A DNA stretch of 40,814 bases from Candidimonas sp. (GCA_004298545.1 SCQX01000308.1:1-40814), one strand, 5' to 3'. Shown: positions 31,562 through 40,798, counted from the first letter of the stretch. The notes: a model not told the origin generated them from the letters alone. Made by a program: numbers and translations.

Positions 31562-32517
31562 CAGATGCCACCTCCCGGTACGAACATGAGCAGCATCCCC
31601 AGAAGACCGAGCATCAGCGCGGTCCCGAGCAGGTTGGGAACGCGGAACACGCGCATTTTGGCGATCACCGTTTCCAGCGTCGCGAGAAGCAGGCTGGCGG
31701 CAACCACCTTCAGCAGGTAGGCCGCCAGCGCGATCGCAAGAGCCGACAATCGGGCTTCGCCGGTGATCAGCCCGAACGGAAAAAAGATGCAGGCGATGAT
31801 CGAGACATAGAGGAGCAGTTTCAGGGATGATGCCAGTTCGATCATGGCGAGGTGGCGCCCCGAATATTCGAGCACCATCGCTTCATGCACCATCGTCACT
31901 TCGAGATGTGTGGACGGATTGTCGACCGGAATGCGGGCATTTTCCGCGAGTGCGACGATGATGAGCGCGACGAGCGCCATGGCGAGCGAGACGCGCAGAC
32001 CGCCCATGTCCGCCATGTGGGCCGCGATGGTCGATAGCTGCGTCGAACCGGCGACGAGGGCAACCGTGAATACGACCATGATCATCGCCGGCTCGGCAAG
32101 CGAGGCGATCATCATCTCGCGACTGACGCCGATGCCGCCGAAGCTGGTCCCGGTGTCGAGCGCGGCGACGGCCTGGACGAAACGCACGGAGCCAAGCAGC
32201 GCGACAATGGCGATCAAGTCGCCCGTCCAGTTGAAGAGCAGGCCGGTCCGGAAGGTCGGGACGAGGGCCGCTGCCACCCATGTGGCGGCGAAGATCACAT
32301 ACGGTGCGACGCGGAAAAACCAGGAGCTGTTGTCGGCAACAACGACGTCCTTGCCGAACAGGCGTCTCAGGTCGCGGTATGGCTGAAAGATCGACGGGCC
32401 GATCCGGCGCTGCAGCCGCGCCGTCACCTTGCGCGTGAGGCCGGTCAGTGCCGGAGCAATTACCAGAACCAGCAGCATCTGCCCGAGCTGAGCCGTGAAT
32501 GCAGCCGTCATCCCCAT
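31561..32517 (-). CDS. hyfC: Membrane subunit, NuoH/HyfC-like
   Basis: 318 residues. NuoH/HyfC signature: RRIGPSIFQPYRDLRRLFGK at the N-terminus, ALVALIIVALAENARIPVDNPSTHLEVTMVHEAMVLEYSG in the middle (split) with the E-x-x-R-x-P-x-D-N-P-x-T-H-L-E motif. This subunit links the peripheral electron-transfer arm to the pumping subunits. Overlaps hyfB by 10 bp. Confidence 0.93.
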   Translation of the reverse strand: MGMTAAFTAQLGQMLLVLVIAPALTGLTRKVTARLQRRIGPSIFQPYRDLRRLFGKDVVVADNSSWFFRVAPYVIFAATWVAAALVPTFRTGLLFNWTGDLIAIVALLGSVRFVQAVAALDTGTSFGGIGVSREMMIASLAEPAMIMVVFTVALVAGSTQLSTIAAHMADMGGLRVSLAMALVALIIVALAENARIPVDNPSTHLEVTMVHEAMVLEYSGRHLAMIELASSLKLLLYVSIIACIFFPFGLITGEARLSALAIALAAYLLKVVAASLLLATLETVIAKMRVFRVPNLLGTALMLGLLGMLLMFVPGGGI

Positions 32518-34505
32518 AGCGCGAGAACCACCAGGAGAACGACAAGCGTGACGAAGACAAATCCGAGATAGTGGCGGATCGTGAGGAACTGGATATGGTT
32601 CAGGATCGTTGCCGATATGCCGACGGCGCGCGCGATCGGCGCGTAGATGGAGTCCCAGACGGGATCGCGTAGGAACCTTCGAAGGACCGCGGGCCGGGTG
32701 TCGCCGGGCGGCGGCATCTCGACCTGCTCACGAGCCGCGAATGCCACCGTCGCGAACACTCGCCGTATGGGCTGCGCCAGGCTGGTGGCGGAATATTGTG
32801 CGACGACGCCAAGCCCTGGATAGCCGCAGTCCCAAAACGGTGCCTTGCGCACGGCGCGGGAAGCAAAGCGATGGACGGTTACGGCAGCGAGGCACGCCGC
32901 GGCCGCGACGAAACCGAACAACAGCAGACCATTGTACGAGCTGCGGCTTGCCGATATTGGAACAATGGATAGCCAGGGAACGTTCGCTTGCAGCGGCATC
33001 TGTCCGGCCACAAGTGCGCCGACAGCCGGCTGAAGCCAGTCGATGACGGCCCCGGGAAACAGGCCGGCCAGCAGACAGAGGGTGGAGCAGAGTAGTATCG
33101 CCGCGAGTGACCAGCGGTCGGCTTCATGCGCCTGTGCTGCTGCAGCGGTGCGCGCACGGCCCAGATAGGTGGCACCGAACGCGCGCACGAAGCATGCAGC
33201 CGCGAAGGCCGCCGCGAGGGCAAGCAGAACGCCGATGGCGGGGACCAGCAGCTTCAATCCCATCTGTGGCAGTTGCGGGCTGGCGAGGACGCTCTGGAAG
33301 ATCAACCATTCGGATGCAAAGCCATTGAACGGCGGCAGCGCGGAAATCGCCATGCTGGCGGCGAGGAAGGCGGCGGACGAGACCGGCATGCGGCAGATCA
33401 AACCGCCGAGCCGCTCCATGTCTTGCTCTCCAGTCGCCGCGATCACGCTGCCGGCCCCGAAGAACAGCGTGCTTTTGAACAGCATGTGGTTGAGGCCATG
33501 GAACAGCGCGGCGGTCAGTGCCAGTGCCGCCGCGCCTTCAAACCCGCTGGCTTTGAAGGCCAGGGCCAGACCGAGCGCGATGAAGATGATGCCGACATTG
33601 TCGATAGTACTGTAGGCGAGCACACGCTTGAGATCGGTTTCCATCAGGGCATACAGCACGCCGATCGCGGCCGTCGCGCCGCCGAGCAGGAGGGCTGGCA
33701 GGCCCCACCACCAGGCCGGATCCCCCATCAGATCGAAGGTGATCCGGACGAACGCGTAGATGGCGACCTTCGTCATCACGCCGCTCATCAACGCCGAAAC
33801 ATGGCTCGGCGCAGCCGGGTGTGCCAGCGGCAACCAGACGTGCAATGGGACGAGACCCGCCTTGGATCCTGCACCGACAATCGCCAATGCGAACGCAAGC
33901 CCGGCCAGGCCAGGCGAGAGATGATGCGCGCGAATAGCGTCGAAGGCGTAATCGCCATGTGCACCGGCCAATAAGCCGAAGGCGAACAGTAGCGCAAACG
34001 TTCCCAGGGTCGCCATAATTAGGTAGACGAATCCCGCATAGGCGGTTTTCGCTGCGTGATGGCGAACCATCACCAGCGCCCACGACGCGAGCGACATGAG
34101 CTCCCAAGAAAACACAAAACTGTAGGCGTCGTCCGCAACGACGACGAGATTCATGGCCGCGAGAAAGGCGGGATAGAACGGCAATACGCGGGCGGGCTCC
34201 GCTTCATGCTGTCCATAGCCCAGCGCGTAGAGAGACGCGCTCGCCGCACCGAAATTGATGATGGCAAGAAAGACGCATGCGAGTGGATCAAGTCGGAAAT
34301 GCGCGCCAAGCCACGGGAGCCCCAGCGGGAGCACGATCTGTGAGGGGGCTTGGTGGATACACAGAATGGCGGCCGCGCACAGCGCGAGCGAGATTGCCAA
34401 GCAGGCGCCGTAGACGATCGGCGTCGCGGCACGGTGGTGAATTGGGATGAGCGATAGTGCCGACACGCCAAGCAGACCCGCGACACATACCAACACCGTC
34501 GACAT
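32508..34505 (-). CDS. hyfB: Proton-pumping membrane subunit, NuoL/HyfB-like
   Basis: 665 residues, close to E. coli HyfB. Antiporter-like helices with SKAGLVPLHVWLPLAHPAAPSHVSALMSGVMTK (split, residues ~220-255) and the RVLAYSTIDNVGIIF segment, then a longer C-terminal part typical of the NuoL branch. First hyf gene of the operon, start ATG with AAGAGGT upstream, ~50 bp after the XRE regulator gene. Pumps ions as part of the membrane arm. Confidence 0.92.
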   Translation of the reverse strand: MSTVLVCVAGLLGVSALSLIPIHHRAATPIVYGACLAISLALCAAAILCIHQAPSQIVLPLGLPWLGAHFRLDPLACVFLAIINFGAASASLYALGYGQHEAEPARVLPFYPAFLAAMNLVVVADDAYSFVFSWELMSLASWALVMVRHHAAKTAYAGFVYLIMATLGTFALLFAFGLLAGAHGDYAFDAIRAHHLSPGLAGLAFALAIVGAGSKAGLVPLHVWLPLAHPAAPSHVSALMSGVMTKVAIYAFVRITFDLMGDPAWWWGLPALLLGGATAAIGVLYALMETDLKRVLAYSTIDNVGIIFIALGLALAFKASGFEGAAALALTAALFHGLNHMLFKSTLFFGAGSVIAATGEQDMERLGGLICRMPVSSAAFLAASMAISALPPFNGFASEWLIFQSVLASPQLPQMGLKLLVPAIGVLLALAAAFAAACFVRAFGATYLGRARTAAAAQAHEADRWSLAAILLCSTLCLLAGLFPGAVIDWLQPAVGALVAGQMPLQANVPWLSIVPISASRSSYNGLLLFGFVAAAACLAAVTVHRFASRAVRKAPFWDCGYPGLGVVAQYSATSLAQPIRRVFATVAFAAREQVEMPPPGDTRPAVLRRFLRDPVWDSIYAPIARAVGISATILNHIQFLTIRHYLGFVFVTLVVLLVVLALWG

Positions 34506-34556
34506 CAGCGACCTCTTGGCCGGTTCGTTTGCAGCGGCTCGTTCATGTCGCTTGCC

Positions 34557-34802
34557 TCAGCCCTTCAGCCGGACGCCACGGCCCCCGCCCGAACTCGTTG
34601 CGCCTTCGCCGATGAGTTCGACGCCTGCCGCATCAAGCCCGGCAATCAGCTTCATCAGGGAATCGACGTTCCCGCGGATAACGCCTTCGCTGGCTTCCAT
34701 TCTCTGGATCGTTGGAAGTGACAGGCCTGACTGCTCAGCCAGAGCACGTTGATCCAGCGCAAGAAGCGCACGGGCCGCCCGCATCTGTCCCGCAGTGATC
34801 AT
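34557..34802 (-). CDS. XRE-family transcriptional regulator upstream of the hyf operon
   Basis: 81 residues from the ATG at 34802, preferred over the GTG at 34811 because AGGTGA then serves as ribosome site and the family usually starts MITxxQ-RAAR. HTH residues ~12-50: RAARALLALDQRALAEQSGL then SLPTIQRMEASEGV. It is followed after ~50 bp by hyfB, so it is probably the first gene of the same transcript and controls it. A GTCT(ATA)AGAC palindrome overlaps its promoter -10. Confidence 0.85.
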   Translation of the reverse strand: MITAGQMRAARALLALDQRALAEQSGLSLPTIQRMEASEGVIRGNVDSLMKLIAGLDAAGVELIGEGATSSGGGRGVRLKG

Positions 34803-34834
34803 GCCGCTCACCTATTTATCATATTCAAAACTGT

Positions 34835-34863
34835 CTTATAGACGCAAAAAATATCAATGTCAA
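34835..34863 (-). promoter_or_regulatory. Promoter of the XRE-hyf operon
   Basis: On the minus strand: TTGACA (perfect -35), 17-bp spacer, TATAAG (-10, one mismatch), in an unusually AT-rich stretch. The start would lie ~25 bp before the XRE ATG. A short GTCTATAAGAC palindrome spans the -10. Confidence 0.82.
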
Positions 34864-35249
34864 TATTTTATACATTAATTATAAGTACCTGCGCAGTCCT
34901 CAACGGCCCGGGTCGACCGGTTCTGCCACATTACGAGCTTGGGCGCCCCGGAGCCCATGGACCTGTGCCCGGAGAAGAACTGCTTCAGGCGTCCACCGAA
35001 GGGGAACGGGCCAGGCGTGTCGGACGTCGAGTATCCGGCTTTGGTCGGAAACACGGAGGATCACCCGCCGGTCGATGTACGGATGCGCATCCTGTGGTTG
35101 CGTGACAGACTCGCCGATGCGGCGGCGTTGCGCATAAACTGTCGTCATGCGCCGTTGCCTGCTGGCGGTAAACGCGCGAGCGTATGACGTTGGCGTTCGG
35201 TCGAGAGTAGAAAACGGACGACGATTACCGAGGAACCCGAGGCGAAACC
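34864..35249. other. Intergenic region between the XRE promoter and the lipase gene
   Basis: I see no supportable gene. Short frames on both strands (plus 34939-35187, minus 34900-35148) lack recognisable motifs or ribosome sites. The last bases (ACCGAGGAACCCGAGGCGAAACC) provide the lipase ribosome binding site. Confidence 0.4.
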
Positions 35250-36272
35250 ATGCAGATCAGCCGCGTCACTGCCGAGCACACTGGTCAGCCGTTCCCGATC
35301 CACGAGAACCTGGTCGACAGCCTGCTCGCGGCACACGATGTCTCAACCGGGCGAGACCCGATGGTCGCGCACGTGCTGGCCACCTGCGCCGGCTACGCCT
35401 ATGCCGACGCCGACACCCTCGCAACGATGATGGCCAGGGTCGGGCTCGAAGCCAACGCCTGCGTACAGCTCACACAGGTCGTTGATGCGATGTACATCTA
35501 TTCGACCGCCAGTCTGGTGCAAAGCCGCTGCGGTCGCGTCGTGATCCTCGGCTATCGTGGCACCGAACTGGCCTCGATCGGCAACTGGCTCGGCGACCTC
35601 GATAGCGGTTCGGCAACGCTGCATCTGGTCGCCGGCGACACGGTCGAGATGCCGCGGGTGCATGCCGGCTTTTACCGCAACTTCCGGGCGACTCGCTGGG
35701 CCGTCGACCAGGAATTGAAGGCGGCGTTGCAGGCACGGTCGCTGGCCGAACCGCGCCGGCGGCTCAAGTACCCGATGCAAGCGCTGTTCGTGACCGGCCA
35801 CAGCCTGGGTGCAGCGATGGCCGTGCTGTTCGCGCTAGGCCTGGCGGAACGCGGAGCGAACTCGGCGCTCGATGCGCGGCTGCGTGCCGTCTACACCTTC
35901 GGCGGTCCGATGGTGATCGGTGAGCCGTTTCCGGCGGAGACCGCGGCGCGGATCGGTGCAAGGCTCCACCGCCACGTGATGCCGGATGATCCCGTGCCGA
36001 CCTTGCCTCCGGCGGCGTGGGGACAATTCGCGCATTTCGGGCACGAGTATCGGTACGCGGACGGCCAATGGCAACGCTCTGAGAACGCGGTCGCGCAGTT
36101 GACCCGCATCAAAGAAATCCCGAAATCGCTGCTGGCCATGCTGGCCAATGAGAAACGCCGGGCCTCGCTGAGCTACGCGGTTGCCGCGCATGGACCGCAC
36201 CACTATCTCGCGGCGTTGCGCCCGGCGGGGCACGTCACTGAATTCGGCGACTTCGCGGCACGATCGGCCTGA
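35250..36272 (+). CDS. Class 3 (fungal-type) lipase
   Basis: 340 residues, alpha/beta hydrolase of the lipase_3 family. Nucleophile elbow G183-H-S185-L-G187 (FVTGHSLGAAM); oxyanion region VVILGYRGTE upstream (~97-106); catalytic Asp likely D246 or D247 (HVMPDDPVPT); catalytic His likely H317/H318 in GPHHYLAAL near the C-terminus. No signal peptide or membrane anchor is evident, so cytosolic unless exported otherwise. Hydrolyses acyl esters, perhaps of phospholipids; the substrate cannot be read. Stand-alone gene. Confidence 0.85.
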   Translation: MQISRVTAEHTGQPFPIHENLVDSLLAAHDVSTGRDPMVAHVLATCAGYAYADADTLATMMARVGLEANACVQLTQVVDAMYIYSTASLVQSRCGRVVILGYRGTELASIGNWLGDLDSGSATLHLVAGDTVEMPRVHAGFYRNFRATRWAVDQELKAALQARSLAEPRRRLKYPMQALFVTGHSLGAAMAVLFALGLAERGANSALDARLRAVYTFGGPMVIGEPFPAETAARIGARLHRHVMPDDPVPTLPPAAWGQFAHFGHEYRYADGQWQRSENAVAQLTRIKEIPKSLLAMLANEKRRASLSYAVAAHGPHHYLAALRPAGHVTEFGDFAARSA

Positions 36273-36620
36273 GCGTATACGCGTTCGCCTACACGGAGAC
36301 GCTGCGCGCAATCGATCGGTCGCTCGATGCATTGCTCGCCGCGTGAGAGCGCATGGTGCGCGAAATCCGGCAGGGCTTGGACGACAACGAGCGGCGGTTC
36401 CTACTGCCGCTGGTTGCTGGCGCACCGGAGTGGTGGTCGCTGCTTGGTATCGAACGGCGCGGTGGCGGGTGGTACCGGGAAGGAATATCCAGTATCCCTC
36501 TGGTCATGGTATTTTCAATGTAAGTGCTCCATTGCGCGCATGATTGCGCCGGCGCCCCAAGGTAGCCATACTAGGCGGCGCCGACGTCGATGAAGCGCAG
36601 CGCACGAGGACATTGCACAT
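36273..36620. other. Intergenic region with possible gene debris
   Basis: No intact gene. In one frame, VYAFAYTETLRAIDRSLDALLAA ends at 36346-36348. Soon after, MVREIRQGLDDNERRFLLPLVAGAPEWWSLLGI (split; from 36353) resembles, weakly, the C-terminal tail of AbiEii nucleotidyltransferases (LT-x-x-E-x-x-FLLSL-x-x-G-x-P-x-W-x-LL). Low confidence. The end (GAGGACATTGCACAT) is the ribosome site of the next gene. Confidence 0.3.
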
Positions 36621-37586
36621 ATGAATTATTCCAAGGCGTGGCGTTTCGACCGTTTCGGCGAACCGTCGGTCATGCGGCTCGTTGAGCTACCGCGACCGAC
36701 GCCAGGTCCGGGCGAGGTATTGATCAGGGTGCTTGTCTCCGGCATCAACCCAAGCGATGTCAAAAACGTGGCGGGGCATTTCAAATCGACCCTGCCCAGG
36801 GTGCCCGGGCGCGATTTCGCGGGCGTAATCGTTGGCGGCGCGCCCGATTGCGACGGTGCAGCGGTGTGGGGCAGTGGCCCGGGGTTTGGTGTGACCCGCG
36901 ATGGGGTGCATCGGGAATACATTACGATGCCGCGTGAATGGGTTGCGCGTCGGCCCCGGACGCTGACCGCGGAAGTGGCGGCGGCCGTGGGTGTGCCGTG
37001 GCTCGCGGCGTGGACCGCGCTGGTCACCGCGGGCCAACTGCGGGCCGGCGAGACCGTGTTGATCACTGGCGTTTCCGGCGCGGTCGGCAACGCCGCGACG
37101 CAGATCGCGCACCGGTACGGCGCGCGCGTCATCGGCGCTGGCCGCTCGGCGGCGAATCCGTCTGGCGCCGATGCGGTCATCGACACGATTCGCCACGACC
37201 TGGCGGCCGAGGCCAGGGCGCTTACCGAAGGGCGTGGTGTGGACCTCGTGCTCGACGCCGTGGGTGGCCCGCTGTTCGAGCCATGCCTGCGATCACTTCG
37301 CAAGGGTGGCCGCCAGATCGCGATCGCCAGTAATCCACAGGGCGTCAGCTTCAATCTGGTCGACTTCTACCACAACCTCGGGCACCTGGCCGGTGTGGAC
37401 ACGATGTCGTTGACAGGCATCGAGATCGCGTCGATCCTGGCACGGCTGGCGGATGGCTTCGAGAGTGGGAGTTATCGCCCGCCGCGCATTCAGGCCTGGC
37501 CATTCGCGCGGGCGGTCGACGCGTACGACGCCGTGCTGGCGTCGAAAGCACCCATCAAACACGTACTGCGAATGGCGCCGGGATGA
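36621..37586 (+). CDS. Zinc-independent NADPH:quinone oxidoreductase (MDR superfamily)
   Basis: 321 residues. N-terminal GroES-like fold with substrate side FGEPSVMRLVELPRPTPGPGEVLIRV and GRDFAGVIVG; dinucleotide-binding Rossmann part with VLITGVSGAVGNAATQIAHR (residues ~147-166, AxxGxxG-type) and RVIGAGRS. No structural zinc cysteines. The acting substrate may be quinones or other alpha,beta-unsaturated carbonyls. ATGA overlap with the next reading frame (37583) suggests co-transcription, although the next protein more likely starts at 37664. Confidence 0.88.
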   Translation: MNYSKAWRFDRFGEPSVMRLVELPRPTPGPGEVLIRVLVSGINPSDVKNVAGHFKSTLPRVPGRDFAGVIVGGAPDCDGAAVWGSGPGFGVTRDGVHREYITMPREWVARRPRTLTAEVAAAVGVPWLAAWTALVTAGQLRAGETVLITGVSGAVGNAATQIAHRYGARVIGAGRSAANPSGADAVIDTIRHDLAAEARALTEGRGVDLVLDAVGGPLFEPCLRSLRKGGRQIAIASNPQGVSFNLVDFYHNLGHLAGVDTMSLTGIEIASILARLADGFESGSYRPPRIQAWPFARAVDAYDAVLASKAPIKHVLRMAPG

Positions 37587-37663
37587 CGGTACTGGCCGCA
37601 CGTTGTTGTGCGTTGGCTCGATCCACTTCATTGTCGATCGGTTGCCAATCCGGGGATGTGAAC

Positions 37664-39265
37664 ATGGCTGCGCGGTTATCCTTGGCCTGCCTCTGCTCGA
37701 TTGCGCGCCCGCGGGGCCTAGCCCCGGGCGTGGCGTTGGTGGCGGCCTTGCTGCTGGCGGGCTGCGCCAGCCTGCCCAAGGACGTACAGCGCCCGGTCTC
37801 GCAGGCTCTGGCCCCGACCGACACCACCTTCCTGGGGCGGCTCGTCGACCAAAAGCGGCCGCCCACGATTGCGCGGGATTTGTCGGGTTTCGCCTTGCTT
37901 GCTTCGCCCGATATGGCCTACGCCGGTCGACTCGCGCTGACCCGACAGGCAAGCAGGACGCTTGATATCCAGTATTACTCCATTCACGTCGATTCCACCG
38001 TGTCCAGCCTGCTGCGCGCGGTGCGCGCGGCGGCGCGGCGTGGAGTGCGGGTGCGCATCCTGCTCGATGATTTCAACAGTGTCGGGCGCGACGCCCAGGT
38101 GATGCGCATGGCGAATGTACCGGGCGTGGAAATGCGCATGTTCAATCCCCTGCCCGGCGATCGCAGCGCGGGCCTGTTGCGCGCGTTGTGGTCTTTGGGT
38201 GATCTTGCGCGCATCCAGCGCCGCATGCACAACAAGTTGTACGTTGCCGATAATGCCTGGGGCATCGTCGGCGGCCGTAATCTTGGAGACGCATACTTCG
38301 GTACCGCGCACGAGCGCGATTTCGTCGATATGGACGTGCTTGCCGCAGGCCCCGTCGTGCGGAGCATTTCAGCCGGCTTCGATCGTTACTGGAACAGCCC
38401 GTTGGCCTATCCGGTTGCATCGCTCATCACGCCCGCCAAGCTCGCGCGTTTGCGCCAAGTCACCGAACCCGCATCCGGCGATGGGGCCGCCGACAAGCCC
38501 GCGGCCCCACGCGCGCAAGCGCTTCCGCCACCTTTGGATTTGGCGGCATTGCCGCTGGTATGGGCACCTGCGGGGCTGTTGGTCGATAGTCCGCTCAAGC
38601 TGATGCCCGCGGACGACGGCGGGCATGCCGACGATACCGTGATAGAAGGCCTTCTGTCATTGTTGCGTACGGCGCAGCACGATGTGATCATCGTTTCACC
38701 GTATTTCGTGCCTGGGAAGCAGATGATGGCGTTGTTCGCGCGCCTGGAAGCGCGTGGCGTTCGCGTGCGTGTGCTGACCAATTCATTGGCTTCCACCGAC
38801 GCGCTGCTGGCGCAGGTGGGTTACGCGCGCCACCGCGAGCAGCTCCTGCGGTTGGGCATCGAGTTGTATGAAATGAGGGCGCGGGAGCGCGCACGGCTCA
38901 GGGATACCGTGCTGGGGTCGGGAAGCAGGGGATCTCATGCCAGCCTGCATGCAAAACTGGTCATTGTGGATGGACGCGTCATTGGTATCGGATCGATGAA
39001 CCTGGATCTGCGCTCCAAGCTGCGAAATACGGAAATCGCGCTGGTGATTCGCAGCCCGATACTGGCGCATCGGGCCGCCGGGCATGTTCTGGCGGTGATC
39101 GCGGTAGCGGCCTGGAAGGTTGAACGCACGCCCGACGGCGCGTTGCGTTGGCATGCGCCGTCGGGTGTGCGTCTTCCCGGCGTCGATCACGACCCCGACA
39201 CCAGTGTGTGGCTACGGCTGTTGACGAAATTGCTGGCGCCTCTGACGCCGGATGACCTGCTGTAG
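37664..39265 (+). CDS. Phospholipase D-family lipoprotein (cardiolipin-synthase ClsC-like)
   Basis: 533 residues from the ATG at 37664 (GGGGATGTGAAC upstream), which places a lipoprotein signal peptide correctly: VALVAALLLAGCAS, lipobox LLAGC. An ATG at 37583 overlapping the oxidoreductase stop would add 27 poorly suited residues. Two HKD motifs: H189-N-K-L-Y-V-A-D with downstream GGRNLGDAYF, and H429-A-K-L-V-I-V-D with GSMNLDLRS. First domain also has TLDIQYYSIHVD. This is the layout of ClsC/YmdC, which makes cardiolipin from phosphatidylglycerol and phosphatidylethanolamine, but other PLD activities are possible. Confidence 0.88.
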   Translation: MAARLSLACLCSIARPRGLAPGVALVAALLLAGCASLPKDVQRPVSQALAPTDTTFLGRLVDQKRPPTIARDLSGFALLASPDMAYAGRLALTRQASRTLDIQYYSIHVDSTVSSLLRAVRAAARRGVRVRILLDDFNSVGRDAQVMRMANVPGVEMRMFNPLPGDRSAGLLRALWSLGDLARIQRRMHNKLYVADNAWGIVGGRNLGDAYFGTAHERDFVDMDVLAAGPVVRSISAGFDRYWNSPLAYPVASLITPAKLARLRQVTEPASGDGAADKPAAPRAQALPPPLDLAALPLVWAPAGLLVDSPLKLMPADDGGHADDTVIEGLLSLLRTAQHDVIIVSPYFVPGKQMMALFARLEARGVRVRVLTNSLASTDALLAQVGYARHREQLLRLGIELYEMRARERARLRDTVLGSGSRGSHASLHAKLVIVDGRVIGIGSMNLDLRSKLRNTEIALVIRSPILAHRAAGHVLAVIAVAAWKVERTPDGALRWHAPSGVRLPGVDHDPDTSVWLRLLTKLLAPLTPDDLL

Positions 39266-39400
39266 AAAGATGACTGCCGCATTTCCCGATGTCGCACGTT
39301 TGCCGCTGGCGGAGTGGTGGCGGCATGCCCCGAGATCACCCCGTAACGCGGCGTAACCTCATCACCAGTTCTCGTAGCAGTTTCGTAGTCATCTCGTGCC

Positions 39401-39406
39401 TATACT
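39401..39406 (+). promoter_or_regulatory. Candidate -10 box upstream of the 39450 gene
   Basis: TATACT 44 bp before the ATG; the expected -35 position has only a weak match (CAGTTT, 39378-39383). The surrounding 39266-39449 region contains no gene. Tentative. Confidence 0.35.
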
Positions 39407-39449
39407 GGCGGCGCCTGAGAAGGGTTGCTTTTGTTTAGAGGCGTTGTCA

Positions 39450-40574
39450 ATGAATCGTGTCTCCGCAATTGTATTTGCCGCCGGCCTGCTGGGCGGCCCG
39501 GCGCTGTTGGTGTCGCCCCCTGCCGCCGCCGAAGTCAGCGTCGGGGTCTCGGTCGGTATCGCGCCGCCACCACTGCCTGTTTACACGCAGCCACCTGTCC
39601 CGGGGCCGGGCTACATCTGGACGCCCGGCTACTGGGCCTGGTCGCCCGCCGGTTATTACTATTGGGTGCCCGGGGTGTGGGTCTTGCCGCCTGTGGTGGG
39701 TGTGCTGTGGACGCCCGGCTGGTGGGGCTGGTCTGCCGGTTTCTACCGCTGGTATCCCGGTTACTGGGGCCCGCGGGTGGGGTTCTATGGCGGCATCGAC
39801 TACGGCTTCGGTTACAGCGGCCGGGGTTACGATGGCGGCTACTGGCGTGGTCGCGATTTTTATTACAACCGTACCGTCAATAACGTCAATGTAACCAATA
39901 TTCGCAACGTCTACGTCGGCAAGACAGTCGTCAACAATGTTCGAAACCGGGTCAGCTTCAACGGCGGGCGAGGTGGCACTGTTGCGCGGCCGACGTCCGC
40001 GCAGCGGCGGTATGAGGGCCAGCACCATTACGCGCCCACATCTTTCCAGACGCGGCAGCGCGAGATGTCGGAGCGCGACCGCGGGCAGCGTTTCGATGCG
40101 AACCGAGGCCGCCCCGAAGCGCCGGCGCGTCAATACCTGGCGCATCCCGAAGAGCGGCAATCCGGCGCGGGTGGACGCCAGCCCGAGGGGCGTCAACAGT
40201 CGCGTCCGGGCACGGGGGGGCCGCAACAAGCACCCCGTGCCGGCGGCCCGGTGCCGCAATCCCGTGTCGCGCCGCCCGGGAACCATCCCAATGCAGGGCG
40301 CCCGGATCGACGTGCGTCAGAACCGGTCCGGCGGGAAGGAATGCAACGGCCACCCGAGCGTATGCAGCGGCCCCCCGAGCGGATGCAACGGTCGCCCGAG
40401 CGGATGCAACGGTCGCCCGAGCGGGTGCAGCGGCCTCCCGAGCGCCGCGCCGGGCCTGGGCCCGGGCGTCCGCCCGCGGTCGAGCGGCCCCGTTCGGCTC
40501 CACAGGCGCGGCCGAGCCAGGAAAGACAACGCGGTGGCGGGCGTGGCGAACAGCGGAAGGACGACCGTCAGTGA
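39450..40574 (+). CDS. Secreted Gly/Tyr/Trp-rich protein with Arg/Pro-rich repeat tail
   Basis: 374 residues from the ATG at 39450; an earlier ATG (39396) is unlikely because the signal peptide MNRVSAIVFAAGLLGGPALL...PAAAEVS then starts correctly. Residues ~45-140 are rich in YxWxPGYW-type repeats (PGYIWTPGYWAWSPAGYYYW, PGVWVLPP, WTPGWWGWSAGFYRWYPGYWG), the YXWGXW pattern known in envelope proteins of proteobacteria. The second half is basic and low-complexity with five tandem 7-residue repeats, MQR(P/S)PER. Function unknown; a cell-surface or cell-wall-linked role is plausible. Independent transcription likely. Confidence 0.8.
   Translation: MNRVSAIVFAAGLLGGPALLVSPPAAAEVSVGVSVGIAPPPLPVYTQPPVPGPGYIWTPGYWAWSPAGYYYWVPGVWVLPPVVGVLWTPGWWGWSAGFYRWYPGYWGPRVGFYGGIDYGFGYSGRGYDGGYWRGRDFYYNRTVNNVNVTNIRNVYVGKTVVNNVRNRVSFNGGRGGTVARPTSAQRRYEGQHHYAPTSFQTRQREMSERDRGQRFDANRGRPEAPARQYLAHPEERQSGAGGRQPEGRQQSRPGTGGPQQAPRAGGPVPQSRVAPPGNHPNAGRPDRRASEPVRREGMQRPPERMQRPPERMQRSPERMQRSPERVQRPPERRAGPGPGRPPAVERPRSAPQARPSQERQRGGGRGEQRKDDRQ
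40341..40445 (+). repeat. Five tandem 21-bp repeats inside the 39450 gene
   Basis: Units start at 40341, 40362, 40383, 40404 and 40425, each encoding MQRPPER or MQRSPER (the last VQRPPER). Units are near-identical (ATGCAACGG(C/T)C(G/A)CCCGAGCG(G/T) type). Such repeats can change copy number by slippage. Confidence 0.85.
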
Positions 40575-40798
40575 CTCTATGGTCCAAGACGTGGCAACCC
40601 AGGGTCACGGTGATCGAGGTCGATCGGGGGCGGAATCCCCCGTGACGACCTCCGGATTCGATGACTCCCGCGTCGATTTCGCCGTGCCGGTGGTCCGTCG
40701 GGCGTCGTCGCGCGTAAGGAATAGCGCGCGAGAAAGCGTCCGGTTCGGGGCGCGATCCGGTGTAGCATTGAAGACCATTCAATTGCCAGGGAAAGGGA

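Noticed and set aside
33126-33974. Plus-strand frame of 282 codons opposite hyfB
   Set aside because: Shadow of the NuoL-like gene; composition is low complexity.
27397-34505. Formate hydrogenlyase or true [NiFe] hydrogenase 4
   Set aside because: No formate dehydrogenase, hyfH, hyfD or maturation genes, and the large subunit lacks the CxxC metal ligands.
34900-35148. 82-codon frames on both strands before the lipase gene
   Set aside because: Neither has a motif, ribosome site or context.
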